From Sphingomonadales bacterium Ga0077557 (GTDB lineage Bacteria > Pseudomonadota > Alphaproteobacteria > Sphingomonadales > Sphingomonadaceae): a stretch of DNA of 54,250 nucleotides. The DNA lies in the NCBI GenBank assembly GCA_001464615.1, contig LNFI01000004.1, forward strand, positions 1-54,250, in the 5' to 3' direction. The notes beneath the pieces were generated by a model. That model was not told the DNA's origin. It saw only the letters and a program-made list of their open reading frames with translations, and did no database searches. Made by a program: the position numbers and the translations under genes. Positions 46,055-54,250 of this stretch are shown here, piece by piece; position 1 is the first letter of the stretch; each line of letters starts with the position of its first letter.

Positions 46055-47976
46055 TGGCCCCCGCTCCCGCTTATGCCACCGAATCGCTGATTGCCGAAGA
46101 TATCGATGCCTATCTGCGGCTGCATCAGCATAAATCGCTGTTGCGCTTCATCACTTGCGGTTCGGTCGATGACGGAAAGTCCACGCTGATCGGGCGTTTG
46201 CTGTACGATTCTAAGATGATCTTTGAGGATCAGCTCGCGGCGCTGGAAGCCGATAGCAAGCGGGTTGGCACCCAGGGGCAAGAGATTGATTTCGCCCTGC
46301 TCGTCGATGGCCTCGCCGCCGAGCGTGAACAGGGCATCACCATCGACGTCGCCTATCGCTTTTTCACAACCGAAAAGCGCAAATTCATCGTCGCCGATAC
46401 ACCGGGCCATGAACAATATACCCGCAACATGGTCACGGGCGCATCGACCGCTGACCTGGCAGTCATCCTGATCGATGCGCGAAAAGGCGTGCTGACTCAG
46501 ACTCGGCGGCACAGCTACCTCGCCAAGCTGATCGGCATCCGCCACATCGTGCTGGCGGTGAACAAGATGGATCTGGTCGGCTATGATCAGGGCGTGTTTG
46601 ATACGATCGTCGCAGAATATCGGGCATTCGCTGCGTCGATCGGGATAGAGGCCTTTACCGCCCTTCCGATTTCAGGATTTCGCGGCGACAACGTAGCGAC
46701 GCGTTCAGAAGCCATGGACTGGTTCACCGGCCCAACGCTGATCGAGCACCTCGAAAGCGTCGATGTCGCCAATGATGCGGCCCAGGCCGGGCCGTTTCGC
46801 ATGCCGGTGCAATGGGTTAACCGCCCCAATCTCGATTTTCGGGGTTTTGCCGGGCAGATCGCTGCGGGCATTGTCCATCCAGGCGATCCAGTTCGCGTTC
46901 TTCCATCGGGTCGGGTCACGCATATCGACCGGATCGTGACGATGGACGGCGATCTTCAACAGGCGGTGGCCGGCCAGTCGGTCACGCTGACATTGAGCGA
47001 TGAGGTCGATTGTTCGCGCGGCGATGTGATCGCCATTGCCGATTCGCCCCCCGAAGCCGCCGACCAGTTTTCCGCCACGATCGTTTGGATGGATGAAGCG
47101 CCGTTGCTGCCGGGTCGCGGCTATATCCTGAAGCTTGGCACGCAAACGGCTGGGGTGACGGTTCAGGCGCCCGACCATGTCGTTGATATCAACACCCTGG
47201 CCAAATTGTCAGCGCGCAGCCTTGGCCTCAACGATATTGGTGTCGCCGACATCCATACCGACCGCCCGATCGTTTTCGAACCCTATGCCTCAGGCGCCGC
47301 GCTTGGCGGGTTTATCATCATCGATCGCGCGACCAACGCCACCGTCGCGACGGGCATGATCCGCCACGCGTTGCGGCGTTCAAAAAATGTCCATTGGCAA
47401 ACAATCGAGATCGGTCGCGAGGCGCATGCCGCGCAAATGGGGCAGCAGCCGCGCGTGCTGTGGTTCACGGGGCTGTCGGGATCGGGCAAATCGACGATTG
47501 CCAATCTGGTCGAACAAAGGCTCCATGCGCTCGGCAAGCACACTTTCCTGCTTGATGGCGACAATGTCCGGCATGGACTCAACAAGGATTTGGGCTTTAG
47601 CGATGCCGACCGGATTGAAAATATCCGGCGCGTTGGCGAAGTGGCCAAGCTGATGACCGATGCCGGGCTGATTGTGCTGACCGCGTTTATCTCGCCTTTC
47701 CGCGCCGAACGCGACATGGTGCGCGGCATGCTGTCCTCCGACCAATTCGTCGAGATTTTCGTCGACACCCCGATCGAGCTCGCCGAAGCACGCGACGTCA
47801 AAGGCCTCTACAAGCGCGCCCGTGCTGGCGAAATCCCAAGCTTTACCGGCATTTCCAGTCCCTATGAACCGCCCGAATCCCCGGACATCTGGATCGACAC
47901 CACCAACGAAAGTCCCGAAGCAGCAGCGCAGCGTATCGTCGAGCATGTCGTGGGAATCTGGAGTTACGACCTGTGA
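46054..47976 (+). CDS. cysNC: bifunctional sulfate adenylyltransferase subunit 1 / adenylylsulfate kinase
   Basis: A 640-residue fusion. Residues 1-450 are CysN, a GTPase with [18 protein letters not shown] (G1), [12 protein letters not shown] (G3) and NKMDL (G4); its GTP hydrolysis drives sulfate activation by CysD. Residues about 460-640 are CysC, APS kinase, with P-loop [13 protein letters not shown] near 472 and [16 protein letters not shown], which makes PAPS. It overlaps cysQ as GTGA. The cluster therefore runs sulfate to APS to PAPS with PAP clean-up. Confidence 0.97.
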   Translation: MAPAPAYATESLIAEDIDAYLRLHQHKSLLRFITCGSVDDGKSTLIGRLLYDSKMIFEDQLAALEADSKRVGTQGQEIDFALLVDGLAAEREQGITIDVAYRFFTTEKRKFIVADTPGHEQYTRNMVTGASTADLAVILIDARKGVLTQTRRHSYLAKLIGIRHIVLAVNKMDLVGYDQGVFDTIVAEYRAFAASIGIEAFTALPISGFRGDNVATRSEAMDWFTGPTLIEHLESVDVANDAAQAGPFRMPVQWVNRPNLDFRGFAGQIAAGIVHPGDPVRVLPSGRVTHIDRIVTMDGDLQQAVAGQSVTLTLSDEVDCSRGDVIAIADSPPEAADQFSATIVWMDEAPLLPGRGYILKLGTQTAGVTVQAPDHVVDINTLAKLSARSLGLNDIGVADIHTDRPIVFEPYASGAALGGFIIIDRATNATVATGMIRHALRRSKNVHWQTIEIGREAHAAQMGQQPRVLWFTGLSGSGKSTIANLVEQRLHALGKHTFLLDGDNVRHGLNKDLGFSDADRIENIRRVGEVAKLMTDAGLIVLTAFISPFRAERDMVRGMLSSDQFVEIFVDTPIELAEARDVKGLYKRARAGEIPSFTGISSPYEPPESPDIWIDTTNESPEAAAQRIVEHVVGIWSYDL

Positions 47977-48740
47977 GCGACGCGGCCCTCGCCCGGTCAA
48001 TTGCCGATGAAGCGGGCGCCTTGCTGCGCGACATTCGCGCCACGGCGACCTGTTCCGATCGCGAATTGGGGCAGCGCGGTGATCGGGAGGCGAACCTGTT
48101 GATCATCGATCGGCTGCGCGCCGCCCGACCGGACGACTTTATCCTTTCCGAAGAATCGCTTGATGATCGTGCACGCTGCGCGGCGCGGCGGGTGTGGATC
48201 ATCGATCCGCTTGACGGAACGCGCGAATATTCGGAACGGTTGGATGACTGGGCCGTACATATCGGTTTGGCGATAGACGGCGTTCCGGCAACCGGTGCCG
48301 TCGCCCTGCCCGCCTGTGGCCGCACTTTTGCCACCGACGATACCGCCCCATTGCCGGCGCTGCCACCCGGGCGTCCCCGCATGGTCGTCAGCCGGACTCG
48401 GGCCCCCGAAATCGCCACTTTAGTCGCCGAAGCGATCGGTGCCGATCTGGTACCAATGGGATCAGCCGGGGCAAAGGCAATGGCGGTGGTGGCCGGCGAC
48501 GCCGAGATCTATCTTCACGATGGCGGCCAATATGAATGGGACAATTGCGCACCGGCGGCGGTGGCGATGGCCGCCGGATTCCATGCCTCGCGAATTGATG
48601 GTAGCCCGCTGGTTTATAACTGCATTGATCCGTTGCTGCCCGATCTACTGATCTGCCGTCCGGAATGGGCGGCCCCTGTGCTCGCTGCCATTGCCCGGCT
48701 CCGTCCCGCTCAGGGACCAGAGCAACCGCAACAAAGCTGA
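47973..48740 (+). CDS. cysQ: 3'(2'),5'-bisphosphate nucleotidase (CysQ family)
   Basis: A 255-residue Mg-dependent phosphatase of the inositol monophosphatase fold. The metal motifs are LSEESLDD (Glu), [15 protein letters not shown] (Asp-Pro-Leu-Asp-Gly) and [16 protein letters not shown]. It hydrolyses PAP, the by-product of PAPS use, and may also act on PAPS. The GTG start overlaps the cysNC stop, which confirms its role in sulfur assimilation. Confidence 0.94.
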   Translation: MSDAALARSIADEAGALLRDIRATATCSDRELGQRGDREANLLIIDRLRAARPDDFILSEESLDDRARCAARRVWIIDPLDGTREYSERLDDWAVHIGLAIDGVPATGAVALPACGRTFATDDTAPLPALPPGRPRMVVSRTRAPEIATLVAEAIGADLVPMGSAGAKAMAVVAGDAEIYLHDGGQYEWDNCAPAAVAMAAGFHASRIDGSPLVYNCIDPLLPDLLICRPEWAAPVLAAIARLRPAQGPEQPQQS

Positions 48741-48813
48741 TTGTTTCATGGTATAGACCGCATTATCGCCTTTGGTTGGCGCAAGGCGACGCCAGGGGCT
48801 CAGGAGACTTATT

Positions 48814-49896
48814 GTGCGGCTATCTCGCGGGCTTTTTATGGTGCTCGCCGCTCAGGCTTTGTTGGTCACAGCAATCCCGTCGGTCGCGCTGATCATCGGC
48901 CTGAATTTCGTATTTGATCGCTTTCAGACACTGTCGAGCAGCCTGGGCGCAGCGGTTGCCCGCACGGTGTTCCTGCGCGAACAGCTGATCGTGATTGGCG
49001 CGGTGCTCGGCGTGATGCTGCTGCTGATGCTGATTCTCAGCAGCATGATCGCCAATCGTATCGGTCGGCCTCAAAAAAACCTGCTTGATGCCAGCAACGC
49101 GGTTGCCGAGGGTAATTTCGCGGCCGAATTCGAAGAAATCGGCCCGCAGGAAACCGTTGTGACGATGCGCAATCTGCGCCGGATCGCCCGCTCGTTCGAT
49201 CGCCTCGAAACCGCGCGCCGCACCTGGCTGGTCGCGATTGCCGAGGAATTGCGCAAACCTGTCGCCACGCTGGGCGATCAACTGCGCGCCGCGCGGGAAA
49301 GCGACAATGTTATCCAGGCTGAATCGTTCGAGAATATCGATGATAATGTTCAGCGGCTGATCGAGATTACCGAGGATCTTCAGGCCGTTGCCCTCGCCGA
49401 TCTGGGGCGTCTGCCCGTCAATTTCGCACAGGTCGATCCCTGCGCGCTGATCCATAATGCGATCTGGACCAACAAGCGCCGTGCCGAGCGGGCCCGTGTG
49501 ACGCTTGAGCCCGGCAAACTCCCAGCCACCACCGTGCTGGTAAAATGGGATGGGACGCGGATCGAACAGCTGTTCACCGCGCTGATCGAGAACAGCCTGC
49601 GCTATACGCCGCCGGGCGGGCGTATCCAGCTGGGCCTGGAGCAAAGCCGTGGCGCATGGCGACTGATTATTGATGACAGCGCGCCCGGGATTGACGTCGA
49701 TCTTGCCCAGCGGCTGTTCGAACCCTTTTACCGCGCCACCGTCCTCCCTGGCGAATCAGTCACCAGCTCCGGGCTTGGTCTGGCAACGGCGCAGGCGATC
49801 GTTGAAGCGCATCATGGCCGCATCGATGCTGGCGCATCGCCGCTCGGCGGGGTGCGGGTGATGGTGATCCTACCAGCCACCACGCCAACCGCCTGA
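48814..49896 (+). CDS. sensor histidine kinase-like protein lacking the phospho-acceptor His
   Basis: A 360-residue membrane protein from GTG 48814 with AGGAGA 6 bases upstream. Two membrane segments (AAQALLVTAIPSVALIIGL and LIVIGAVLGVMLLLMLILS) and a HAMP-like region precede the dimerisation helix. There the usual SHELRTP is AEELRKP, with E144 in place of the phospho-acceptor His. The ATPase part is intact: ENSLRYTPPGG (N box), DDSAPGID (G1), LFEPFYRA (F) and SGLGLATAQAI (G2). No response regulator is adjacent. It may signal by another route or be a pseudokinase. Confidence 0.88.
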   Translation: MRLSRGLFMVLAAQALLVTAIPSVALIIGLNFVFDRFQTLSSSLGAAVARTVFLREQLIVIGAVLGVMLLLMLILSSMIANRIGRPQKNLLDASNAVAEGNFAAEFEEIGPQETVVTMRNLRRIARSFDRLETARRTWLVAIAEELRKPVATLGDQLRAARESDNVIQAESFENIDDNVQRLIEITEDLQAVALADLGRLPVNFAQVDPCALIHNAIWTNKRRAERARVTLEPGKLPATTVLVKWDGTRIEQLFTALIENSLRYTPPGGRIQLGLEQSRGAWRLIIDDSAPGIDVDLAQRLFEPFYRATVLPGESVTSSGLGLATAQAIVEAHHGRIDAGASPLGGVRVMVILPATTPTA

Positions 49897-49900
49897 TCGT

Positions 49901-51043
49901 TTAACTGCGGCGATCGGCACCCCAGACTTCCAGATTCCCGAGTCGCTCAACCGGACGGTGCGTCTGAAGTGTCGCCACCGCTTCAAGCCCGATGTTCGCC
50001 AGGATGTCAGTCAATGGCTCGCCCGCAGCAGCGATTGCTGTCTGCACGCGTTCGAGAAGGTAGAAGCGGTACGGCATCACCATTGTTTCGATCCGCATTC
50101 CGCGCCAATCGAAGCTCGCCCGGCCAATCGTCCGCGTACTGGGATCGGGCAACCCGTTGGTGCCGGTCTGAAGATCAGGATGACGATCGATCCAGTCATT
50201 GGCGAAATCGACATGCGCGGCGAGTTCCGGCAGATAGTCCTCCGCAATGAAGCGCAGCAGCGCGATCAGCGTTTCGGGGACGCCGTCATCCGCGATCAAT
50301 GCTTCGGTGGGACAAAGCCCATCGAGCAAGGCTTGTTGCGCATTCATCCGCTCGGTCCAGCGCCAGACATGGAAAAAGCGCGTCTTCATGATCTGCGCCG
50401 GATAGGGATCACGCGCGAGATGGGCGTAGAGCGGGCCAATCAGGCCATAATCGCCAATCGTCGGCCGCCCGCCGAGCAGATAAGAATGGCCCGACAGATG
50501 CGCATCGAACAGCGCGAGAAACGCTTCATAGCTGGTTTCGATAACGGGGATGGTCTCGTCGGAGACACCAAAGCCCTGTTTCGCCTTGCGCATCCGGCCA
50601 CTAGCGGCACCGAAAACGGCCTCGGCGACATCACCTGTTGCCCCGGGCATCAGTGCAGCCACGAAATCTGTCTTTAGAAAATCACGATTCTCGGCATCAA
50701 AATCCCAGCGATAATGCATCGCCGGGCGCAACAGCCCTTCGCCACCAAATAATTCAAACAGCAGCGATATCGCACGATGGACGGGCGTTTCGGGATAAGC
50801 ACTGCGCCGCGCCAGTCCGGCCGCCTCAACATGGTCGATGATTGCCGCGCCGTCCTGAATAATCTCGCCGGTCGGGGTTTCCAGCACCGGGATGATCCAG
50901 CGACCAATCGCCTTGGTAATATCCGGCCAGGCCGCAGCGGCGGGGATATCTTCTTCGAAATCGATCCGCTGCTTGATCAGATAGGACCGTGCCTTGGCCG
51001 TATAAAGCGAACCGGGCATGCCATAGAGGCGGTAATCGGTCAT
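49901..51043 (-). CDS. glutathione S-transferase family protein
   Basis: A 380-residue protein, longer than typical GSTs (about 210). The N-terminal thioredoxin fold is YRLYGMPGSLYTAKARSYL with the cis-Pro/Glu-Ser-type region IPVLETPTGEIIQDG and AIIDHVE. The helical C-terminal domain has GGRPTIGDYGLIGPLYAHL. About 120 additional residues follow, ending RPVERLGNLEVWG. It is convergent with the kinase gene. Substrate unknown. Confidence 0.87.
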   Translation of the reverse strand: MTDYRLYGMPGSLYTAKARSYLIKQRIDFEEDIPAAAAWPDITKAIGRWIIPVLETPTGEIIQDGAAIIDHVEAAGLARRSAYPETPVHRAISLLFELFGGEGLLRPAMHYRWDFDAENRDFLKTDFVAALMPGATGDVAEAVFGAASGRMRKAKQGFGVSDETIPVIETSYEAFLALFDAHLSGHSYLLGGRPTIGDYGLIGPLYAHLARDPYPAQIMKTRFFHVWRWTERMNAQQALLDGLCPTEALIADDGVPETLIALLRFIAEDYLPELAAHVDFANDWIDRHPDLQTGTNGLPDPSTRTIGRASFDWRGMRIETMVMPYRFYLLERVQTAIAAAGEPLTDILANIGLEAVATLQTHRPVERLGNLEVWGADRRS

Positions 51044-51159
51044 CCAAACACCCTCTCAGCCGGGCGCAAGCCGCCCATGCCGGGCAACGCTTGGCCCAAA
51101 GCGGGTGATGATTTCAAATGATTTGCAGCAAGTGCACCGAAAAGGTGCCGATCACGGCC

Positions 51160-51684
51160 TTAAGCAGCCGCCTTGCGCTGCTTGGCTAGTTTTTTGAGCA
51201 CCATTTCGCGCTTCAACCGCGACAGATGATCGATGAAGATGATCCCTTCCAGATGGTCCATCTCATGCTGGATGCAGGTGGCAAGCAGCCCTTCGAGCTG
51301 CTGGTCATGCGCGTTGCCGTCACGGTCGAGCCAGCGCACGCGGCAGCTGGCCGGGCGTTCCACTTCGGCATATTGATCGGGAACCGACAGGCAGCCCTCA
51401 TTGTAGATGTTGAATGCGTCACCAGCGGCGACAATCTCGGGATTGATGAAGACCTGCGGATCGCGCACCGCTTTGCCGTCTTCGCCTTCCTCCTGAAGAT
51501 CGATGACCAGCACGCGCTTCGGCACGCCGATCTGAATGGCGGCCAGGCCGATCCCGCGTGAGGCGTACATTGTATCGAACATATCGTCGATCAGCGCCCG
51601 CACCTTATCATCCACGACCTCAACCGGCGTGGAAATGGTCCGCAGGCGCGGGTCTGGAATCTCGACGATTTTGTGGACGGTCAT
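51160..51684 (-). CDS. def: peptide deformylase
   Basis: A 174-residue metalloenzyme removing the formyl group from nascent peptides. All three motifs are present: GIGLAAIQIG (motif 1), EGCLSVP (motif 2, metal Cys) and QHEMDHLEG (motif 3, HExxH). The C-terminus is Lys-rich as in ribosome-binding type 1 enzymes. It lies near fmt but on the opposite strand, with recR between; def-fmt are neighbours in many bacteria. Confidence 0.97.
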   Translation of the reverse strand: MTVHKIVEIPDPRLRTISTPVEVVDDKVRALIDDMFDTMYASRGIGLAAIQIGVPKRVLVIDLQEEGEDGKAVRDPQVFINPEIVAAGDAFNIYNEGCLSVPDQYAEVERPASCRVRWLDRDGNAHDQQLEGLLATCIQHEMDHLEGIIFIDHLSRLKREMVLKKLAKQRKAAA

Positions 51685-51761
51685 GATGGTCAGCTAAGAA
51701 AGGAGCAGGCAATCGTCAAGATGGCGTTATTGCTGAGCCGAGCGGGCTTAGCCAATTGGGC

Positions 51762-52358
51762 TTAGCCGACCGGCCGCCGCGCCCGCAGCGCCTGGGCCAA
51801 CGTACCCTCATCGAGATAATCGAGCTCACCACCAACCGGCAGCCCATGCGCGAGCTGCGTCACCCGCACCGGAAACTGGTCAATCCGCTCGGCAATGTAG
51901 TGCGCGGTGGTCTGTCCCTCCAGCGTCGCGTTCATCGCCAACACCACCTCATCAATCCCGCCCGCCGCAATCCGCCGCACCAGCTGATCGATCGACAGAT
52001 CCTCTGGCCGCACGCCATCAAGCGCGGAGAGCTTGCCGCCAAGAATATGGAAACGCCCCGGAAACAGCCGTGACCGATCGAGCGCCCAAAGATCAGCGAC
52101 TTCCTCAACAACGCAAAGCAGTCGCTGGTCCCGGCGCGGGTCGGCACAGATACCACACGGATTGGTGGTATCGACATTACCGCAGGTGTCGCATGCCGTC
52201 AGCCGATCCCCCACCGCATCCAGCGCGGCGCGCAGCGGATCAAGCGCGGTTTCGCGCTTTTTGAGCAAGTGGAGCACCGCTCGGCGCGCCGATCGCGGAC
52301 CGAGACCGGGCAGGCGGGCAAGCGCCTGGGTGAGCGCATCGATTTCAGGAGAGGCCAT
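51762..52358 (-). CDS. recR: recombination mediator protein RecR
   Basis: A 198-residue protein from ATG 52358 ([19 protein letters not shown]). The helix-hairpin-helix [15 protein letters not shown], the C4 zinc finger [16 protein letters not shown] and the Toprim segment [16 protein letters not shown] followed by [12 protein letters not shown] are all present. RecR loads RecA with RecO/RecF at gaps. No dnaX or YbaB gene is adjacent, unlike the usual dnaX-ybaB-recR order. Divergent from fmt. Confidence 0.97.
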   Translation of the reverse strand: MASPEIDALTQALARLPGLGPRSARRAVLHLLKKRETALDPLRAALDAVGDRLTACDTCGNVDTTNPCGICADPRRDQRLLCVVEEVADLWALDRSRLFPGRFHILGGKLSALDGVRPEDLSIDQLVRRIAAGGIDEVVLAMNATLEGQTTAHYIAERIDQFPVRVTQLAHGLPVGGELDYLDEGTLAQALRARRPVG

Positions 52359-52411
52359 GTGGGACAGATAAGGGGTTGCAACCCGCAATGCCAAGCGGCG
52401 AAGGAGGGGGC

Positions 52412-53329
52412 ATGCAGCCAAATCGCCTTCGCATCATTTTCATGGGCACGCCCGCCTTCTCGGTCCCGGTGCTCCAGGCGCTGGTTGATGCCGGTCATGA
52501 CGTCGTCGCCAGCTATAGCCAGCCGCCACGGCCTGCCGGGCGTGGCAAGGCGTTGATGCCCTCACCGGTACAGGCCAGGGCTGAACAATTGGGGATTGCC
52601 GTCAGGACACCGCTGAGCCTGCGGGTCAGCGACGCCCAGGCCGAGTTCGCCGCGTTTGGGGCTGATATCGCGGTGGTTGCTGCTTATGGGCTGATTTTGC
52701 CGCCGTCCGTGCTCGCCGCCCCCCGGCTTGGCTGCCTCAACGTCCATGCCTCATTACTGCCGCGCTGGCGTGGGGCAGCGCCGATCCAGCGCGCGATCCT
52801 GGCTGGAGATACCGAAACAGGGGTGTGCATCATGCAGATGGAGGCCGGGCTCGATACCGGGCCGGTCCTGCACCACGCGGCAACACCGATCGACAGCAAA
52901 ACGGCTGGTGCGCTGACCGATGAACTCAGCGCCATGGGGGCAAGGCTCATGACGGCGGTGCTTGCCGACATTGCCGCTTTTTCGCCCGCTCCCCAGCCCG
53001 ATGACGGCATGACCTATGCCCCCAAGATCGACAAGGCCGAGGCCCGGATCGACTGGACCCGCAGCGCCGATGAGATTGAACGCCAGATCCGCGCGTTCAA
53101 CCCCGTCCCCGGCGCATTCTTCGAACATGGCGGTGAACGCTTCCGTATCCATGCGGCGATGATCGGCGCGGGCAGCGGATTGACTGGTCAGGTGATAGGC
53201 GACGCGCTGGAGATCGCCTGTGGCACCGGCGTACTTATCCCAACCCAGATTCAGCGCGCTGGTCGTGGCGTCATGCCGACATCCGAATTGCTGCGCGGTT
53301 TCCCGATTCCGGCCGGTACCCAGCTTTGA
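52412..53329 (+). CDS. fmt: methionyl-tRNA formyltransferase
   Basis: A 305-residue enzyme that formylates initiator Met-tRNA with 10-formyl-THF. ATG 52412 is preceded by AGGAGG, an ideal ribosome site. [18 protein letters not shown] is the N-terminus; [20 protein letters not shown] holds the catalytic Asn-His region and [13 protein letters not shown] the Asp. Its stop overlaps truA as TTGA. Confidence 0.97.
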   Translation: MQPNRLRIIFMGTPAFSVPVLQALVDAGHDVVASYSQPPRPAGRGKALMPSPVQARAEQLGIAVRTPLSLRVSDAQAEFAAFGADIAVVAAYGLILPPSVLAAPRLGCLNVHASLLPRWRGAAPIQRAILAGDTETGVCIMQMEAGLDTGPVLHHAATPIDSKTAGALTDELSAMGARLMTAVLADIAAFSPAPQPDDGMTYAPKIDKAEARIDWTRSADEIERQIRAFNPVPGAFFEHGGERFRIHAAMIGAGSGLTGQVIGDALEIACGTGVLIPTQIQRAGRGVMPTSELLRGFPIPAGTQL

Positions 53330-54066
53330 CGCGCTTTGCCCTGACGATTGAATTTGACGGTCGCCCCTTCATGGGATGGCAGCGCCAGCCGCACGGCCCC
53401 AGCGTGCAGCAAGCGATTGAGGAAGCGATTGCCCGAATCGTGCCGGAACAACCCGCTGTCTATGCCGCCGGCCGCACCGATGCCGGGGTGCATGCCTATG
53501 GGATGCGCGCGCATGTCGATATCGCCCGCGCGATAACGCCGTTTCGGCTGATGGAGGCGCTCAACGCATTGCTCCGCCCCGCCCCCGTTGCCATCCTGTC
53601 TTGCGAAATCGCTCCAGATGACTGGCATGCGCGCTTTTCCTGCGTGGCGCGGCATTATGAATATCGCATTATCAACCGCCGCGCCCCGCTGACGGTCGAA
53701 CGCGGCCTGGCATGGCGTGTCCCCGCGGTGCTCGATTCGCAGGCCATGGCAGCGGGCGCCGCCCGGCTGATCGGACGCCATGATTTCACGACCTTTCGAT
53801 CGGCCCATTGCCAGGCAGACAGCCCACTCCGCACGCTCGACCGGCTCGAGGTAACGCGCGAAGGCGATGTGATCCGGATTGCCGCTTCGGCGCGTTCCTT
53901 CCTGCATCATCAGGTCCGCTCGATGGTCGGCTGTCTGGCGCTGGTCGGCGAAGGGAAATGGCAGCCTGACGACATGGCGGCGGCGCTCGACGCGCGCGAC
54001 CGTGCCGCGCTTGGCCTGAATGCGCCGCCCGACGGCTTGTTTTTCGTGCGCGCCGATTACCGATAG
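53326..54066 (+). CDS. truA: tRNA pseudouridine(38-40) synthase TruA
   Basis: A 246-residue enzyme. The start is TTG 53326 within the fmt stop (TTGA); the next ATG would cut off the conserved [19 protein letters not shown]. The catalytic Asp is in [32 protein letters not shown] and [18 protein letters not shown] are further signatures. It modifies the anticodon arm of many tRNAs. The rare start together with coupling to fmt suggests its translation depends on fmt being read. Confidence 0.96.
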   Translation: MTRFALTIEFDGRPFMGWQRQPHGPSVQQAIEEAIARIVPEQPAVYAAGRTDAGVHAYGMRAHVDIARAITPFRLMEALNALLRPAPVAILSCEIAPDDWHARFSCVARHYEYRIINRRAPLTVERGLAWRVPAVLDSQAMAAGAARLIGRHDFTTFRSAHCQADSPLRTLDRLEVTREGDVIRIAASARSFLHHQVRSMVGCLALVGEGKWQPDDMAAALDARDRAALGLNAPPDGLFFVRADYR

Positions 54067-54100
54067 AGCGTGATGACGTTAGGTCGCTTCAACCTCATAG

Positions 54101-54172
54101 CCGTTCGGGCTGAGCGAAGTCGAAGCCCACGCCCACGCCCACGCGGGACACTTGCCCTTCGACTTCGCTCAG
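54101..54172. repeat. palindromic intergenic repeat, core ctgagcgaagtcgaag (second copy)
   Basis: ctgagcgaagtcgaag at 54110-54125 and its exact complement at 54157-54172 flank a loop with three and a half copies of gcccac. It is the same family as 6411-6485. It lies 35 bases past truA and may end its transcript. Confidence 0.8.
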
Positions 54173-54250
54173 CAACCATTATCAGCATGTGTCCATTGTG
54201 AGCCTCTGGCGAGGACGGCGTTAGCGAATGTGAGGAGTTTTCTGGCGCAG
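54169..54250 (-). pseudogene. possible transposase C-terminal fragment (window edge)
   Basis: A minus-strand frame entering from the window's right edge reads CARKLLTFANAVLARGSQW and stops at TGA 54171-54169. The 'RKLL-ANA-L' end resembles the tail of IS110-type transposases from memory. The final residues and stop lie in the palindromic repeat, so the gene may have been truncated there. Only 26 residues are visible. Confidence 0.35.

Noticed and set aside
54125..54143. gcccac tandem as a CRISPR or VNTR locus
   Set aside because: There are only about three short units inside a palindrome loop, with no spacers and no cas genes.

Overview
The window reads as the chromosome of an alphaproteobacterium, most likely a sphingomonad (Sphingomonadaceae). 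This rests on the roughly 60-65% GC content, the cluster trpF-trpB-trpA-accD-folC, a CysD/CysNC-CysQ sulfate block, an astA/astB pair with an M20 hydrolase, and palindromic intergenic repeats with the core ctgagcgaagtcgaag that I associate with sphingomonads. Species cannot be fixed from the sequence alone. Almost everything is core metabolism or housekeeping. Mobile DNA is limited to transposase tails at the two ends. There is no CRISPR array, prophage or obvious defence island.

Layout. 1-1.0 kb: an IS630-type transposase tail, a lipoprotein and tRNA-Val(CAC). 1.0-3.9 kb: hupB and lon on the minus strand, separated by a perfect 16-bp inverted repeat; lon has a heat-shock-type promoter. 4.0-6.4 kb: an M1 peptidase and an isoprenylcysteine-methyltransferase-like protein. 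6.5-12.3 kb: trpF-trpB-(small membrane ORF)-trpA-accD-folC plus a small conserved protein. 12.3-19.0 kb: AmpG-like and MHS transporters, a Rieske oxygenase, a DUF1499 protein, a single-domain response regulator, an RsuA/RluB pseudouridine synthase and rsmD. 19.1-26.4 kb: a phosphate transporter with a candidate Pho box, a UvrD/PcrA helicase, a frameshifted cupin and a DUF885 lipoprotein. 26.6-33.6 kb: an MFS-cysK pair, a small secreted Cys-rich protein, a SleB-type cell wall hydrolase, acyl-CoA dehydrogenase with a MerR (LiuR-like) regulator, a lipoprotein and hisI. 34-40.2 kb: purF, an SDR, photolyase with a histone-deacetylase-fold protein, an esterase and rppH. 40.2-49.9 kb: membrane proteins, M20-astA-astB, cysD-cysNC-cysQ and a sensor kinase. 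49.9-54.1 kb: a GST, def, recR, fmt and truA.

Many genes are joined by 4-base stop/start overlaps (trpF-trpB, trpA-accD, hisI-lipoprotein, MFS-cysK, esterase-rppH, M20-astA, cysNC-cysQ, fmt-truA, HDAC-photolyase), so translational coupling is the norm here.

Most noteworthy: (i) a second, diverged copy of the 3' end of trpB lies after a palindromic repeat inside the trp operon and leads straight into an unknown small membrane protein; its differences from trpB are mostly silent. (ii) An orphan histidine kinase has Glu where the phospho-acceptor His should be, while its ATP-binding boxes are intact. (iii) There are candidate regulatory sites for lon (sigma-32), the phosphate transporter (Pho box) and the acyl-CoA dehydrogenase (LiuR-like palindrome). 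(iv) A cupin gene is broken by one extra T. I did not find a clearly new multi-gene system. No gap between genes exceeds about 300 bases.
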